DNA of 64,000 bases, from positions 30,468 to 94,467 of the forward strand of contig NZ_JAEMVA010000002.1 of NCBI RefSeq assembly GCF_029215955.1, in the 5' to 3' direction. Positions 62,154 through 64,000 of the stretch are shown here, one piece after another (the first letter of the stretch is position 1; each line of letters begins with the position of its first letter). The translations under genes and the position numbers were made by a program. Source of the DNA: Sulfurimonas sp. SAG-AH-194-I05 (GTDB lineage: Bacteria; Campylobacterota; Campylobacteria; Campylobacterales; Sulfurimonadaceae). Below the pieces are notes generated by a model. That model saw nothing but the letters and a program-made list of their open reading frames with translations, made no database searches and was not told the origin of the DNA.

Positions 62154-63294
62154 AAAACAAACACTTTTTAGATTTTCTAGCCTCTATATTCTTTTTAGTA
62201 TAGTTATCGTTTTTGCATTTTCATTTATGTATTATGACGCACAAAAAGACTTAATGCTTCAAGAAAAAAGACACGAACTTCAAGAACATTCCAAAAATCT
62301 TATAGAAGATTTAAAACAACTCCATATTAATTTCGATAAAAACAAGTACTATCCGCGTAGTGACGCTTATGAAAGTGCTATTTTAGACAGTGATGAAAAC
62401 CTTATTTTTCAAACAATAAAAACACGTGTGAAACTCAATGAAATTTTATATTTAGGTGATGGCATGATTCACCTTGTAAGCATCCCTGAGTCATACTATG
62501 TTGGTGCGAAGTTTGTAATAGTTATGATTAAAGATGATGAGTTATGGTTAGAACATGTGAAAAAAGAGCTTCTTCTATTTAACAGTATCGCACTTAGTGT
62601 TATGCTTATAGTAGGCTATATCCTCTTACAACTTTTCATAAAACCAATGCGTGATGCCATGCACTTACTCGATAGATTTATAAAAGATACAACGCATGAG
62701 TTAAACACTCCTGTAAGTACTATAGTTACAAATATAGAGATGATAAATAAAGAGAATCTCGATGAAAAAACATTAAAAAAAATAAATAGAATAGACATAG
62801 GTGCAAAAACGATTTCAAATATTTACCAAGATTTAACATACCTTACATTAGGAAATAAGATTATTTCAAATGATGAAACTTTAGATATTGCACATGTAGT
62901 AGAAGAAAGAATAGAGTACTTTAAATCACTAGCATCAGCTCGCAAAGTTACCTTACATAGTACTATAATCCAAAATACTTCGCTTTATATGGATAAGGGA
63001 AAGTTTTCTAAGCTTTTAGACAACTTGATTTCAAACGCGATTAAATATAATAAAATGCAAGGATCTGTAACTGTACATGTGGATACAAGGCGTATTGTAG
63101 TTGAGGACAGTGGTATAGGGATAGCAAAAAAAAATATCGCTAAGCTTCAAGATAGATATGCTAGGTTTAACAAAAGTAGTGGTGGTTTTGGAATAGGTTT
63201 AAATATTGTGTCAAGTATAGCTAAAGAGTATAGTTTAAACATCAAAATTACATCAGAAGAAAAAATTGGAACAAAAGTGCATGTGTCATGGTAG
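62095..63294 (+). CDS. two-component sensor histidine kinase
   Basis: The 399-residue frame holds two membrane helices (about 27-46 and 162-182), a short periplasmic domain, the phospho-acceptor in THELNTPVST (H201), and HATPase motifs (NLISNAIKY, EDSGIGIA, GGFGIGLNIV). It is a paralogue of the kinase at 5023. The start is unclear: TTG codons at 62095, 62110 and 62128 all overlap the regulator gene, and none has a decisive ribosome site. It overlaps the next frame by a few bases. Confidence 0.88.
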   Translation: MERKRLSVSKSLDTDLLRSEKQTLFRFSSLYILFSIVIVFAFSFMYYDAQKDLMLQEKRHELQEHSKNLIEDLKQLHINFDKNKYYPRSDAYESAILDSDENLIFQTIKTRVKLNEILYLGDGMIHLVSIPESYYVGAKFVIVMIKDDELWLEHVKKELLLFNSIALSVMLIVGYILLQLFIKPMRDAMHLLDRFIKDTTHELNTPVSTIVTNIEMINKENLDEKTLKKINRIDIGAKTISNIYQDLTYLTLGNKIISNDETLDIAHVVEERIEYFKSLASARKVTLHSTIIQNTSLYMDKGKFSKLLDNLISNAIKYNKMQGSVTVHVDTRRIVVEDSGIGIAKKNIAKLQDRYARFNKSSGGFGIGLNIVSSIAKEYSLNIKITSEEKIGTKVHVSW

Positions 63295-63302
63295 GAAAAA
63301 AT

Positions 63303-63635
63303 ATGTTAACTAAGGTTTTATTTTTACTTCTTTTCTCTTCAACTCTTTTGTATTCTAACGTATATGAAACAAACTGCGTTGCATGTCATGAAGAACTCCC
63401 CGTAAGTATAGATAAATACTTTTACAGATACCTCCTTCAGTACAGTAGTAAACGAGAAGTGAAAAAGGCAATGATCAAGTACTTAAACTCTCCCTCGCAA
63501 AAAAGAAGTGTAATGGCTGAAGCTTTTATAAGAAGGTTTGGCGTTAAGGCTAAAACCACGTTAAAGCATAAAGAACTCCGTGATGCGATAGATATTTACT
63601 GGGATAAATACAAGGTATTTGGTACATTAAAATAA
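63303..63635 (+). CDS. small monohaem c-type cytochrome-like protein
   Basis: The 110-residue product has a signal peptide (LTKVLFLLLFSSTLLYSN) and one haem site CVACH close after it. The rest is helical and basic, with the sixth ligand not obvious. I start at ATG 63303 because AGGA lies 7 bases upstream; an ATG five codons earlier is inside the kinase gene. It could be a periplasmic electron carrier or haem-bearing partner of the kinase operon. Confidence 0.75.
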   Translation: MLTKVLFLLLFSSTLLYSNVYETNCVACHEELPVSIDKYFYRYLLQYSSKREVKKAMIKYLNSPSQKRSVMAEAFIRRFGVKAKTTLKHKELRDAIDIYWDKYKVFGTLK

Positions 63636-63716
63636 TTTTTTAGTAAAATACTCACTTCCACGATTACTTCACAATTTGGCGTTACACTTACAGTATAAAA
63701 ATTAAGGAGTTTCAAA

Positions 63717-64000
63717 ATGAAAACTACAATCAAATCAACGTTAAAAGCTTTAGTTATTTTAGGTGCACTCGTAGGTGCTACAAATGTTTCGGCAAGTGCT
63801 GACCTTTATAAAAAATGTTCAAGTTGTCATGGTCAAAATGGTGAGAGAAAAGCACTTGGTAAATCTAAAGTAATTAATACAATGAGCTATACAGAACTTG
63901 TAGACTCTTTAAAGGGTTATAAGAATGGAACATATGGTGGTCCAATGAAAGGTCTTATGAAAGGTCAAGTTGCAAGACTTAGTGATGCTGACATTGAGAG
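63717..64000 (+). CDS. cytochrome c553-type class I cytochrome (3' partial)
   Basis: The visible 94 codons encode a signal peptide (LKALVILGALVGATNVSA), the haem site CSSCHGQNGERKALGKS and a methionine ligand region YGGPMKGLMKGQVARLSD. This matches the small periplasmic c553 of Campylobacter and Helicobacter, which donates electrons to the cbb3 oxidase. AAGGAG precedes the ATG. The gene runs off the right edge; only a few codons should be missing. Confidence 0.92.
   Translation, partial: MKTTIKSTLKALVILGALVGATNVSASADLYKKCSSCHGQNGERKALGKSKVINTMSYTELVDSLKGYKNGTYGGPMKGLMKGQVARLSDADIE

Noticed and set aside
1..64000. CRISPR arrays, IS elements, tRNA or rRNA genes, prophage.
   Set aside because: I found no regularly spaced direct repeats, transposase, cloverleaf-like or rRNA-like sequence; only the intein is a mobile element.

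Overview
The window looks like chromosomal DNA from a free-living, motile member of the Campylobacterota, most like Sulfurimonas. The reasons are low G+C, the gene contents and lengths (short ComEC, Csd3-type endopeptidase next to a PgbA-like protein and glcD as in Helicobacter, a c553-type cytochrome, prepilins beginning with an [A/G]|FTMIEL cleavage site) and flagellar-style sigma-54 signals. I saw no rRNA, tRNA, IS element or CRISPR array.

Layout. 0-2 kb: end of an ABC exporter, a gene remnant and a tiny membrane-protein pair. 2-5 kb: bacteriohemerythrin with a possible FNR-type promoter, a calcium-binding-type protein behind a sigma-54 promoter, and a REC-PAS-GGDEF diguanylate cyclase. 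5-12.5 kb: a two-component system divergent from a CusCBA-like metal efflux operon. 12.5-22.4 kb: housekeeping genes (hemJ, hpf, trpS, argF, an MCP, hemB, ribA, rsmG, alr, agmatine deiminase).

22.5-38 kb is the most unusual part. Eight same-strand genes encode two nearly identical 96-residue exported proteins, three further exported proteins, a CsgG/HfaB-like lipoprotein with a DUF4384-like end, a lipoprotein with a CHAT (caspase-like) protease domain, and an exported FecR-domain protein. All the small exported proteins and the FecR protein share one repeat motif, which usually ends the chain as xIGxVxI. I propose an uncharacterised surface-fibre or secretion system. It is followed by an OprC/NosA-like copper TonB receptor and, on the other strand, by a second FecR-domain protein and its TPR/beta-barrel partner.

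38-48 kb: ispG, a LapD/LapG pair (c-di-GMP control of adhesin release), a Kua/CarF-type lipid desaturase, dnaB interrupted in its P-loop by a homing-endonuclease intein, comEC, a YihY protein and a second tiny membrane-protein pair. 47.5-54 kb: glcD, pgbA-like gene, csd3-like gene, a Nudix gene, a candidate small RNA, priA and a third tiny pair. 54-58 kb: two prepilins, an orphan shortened YoeB-like toxin and three unknown envelope genes. 58-64 kb: ispA, tkt, a second two-component system and two c-type cytochromes, the last cut by the window edge.

Threads across the window. (1) The word GCATGTGGAAA and its core CATGTGG are strongly over-represented, cluster in some genes, form inverted-repeat terminators, and are absent over about 11.7 kb covering the CHAT/CsgG locus. 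This resembles a DNA uptake sequence. (2) The diguanylate cyclase, LapD and LapG point to c-di-GMP control of the surface. (3) Copper efflux and copper-type uptake receptors are both present. Product calls come from motifs read by eye; no database search was possible.
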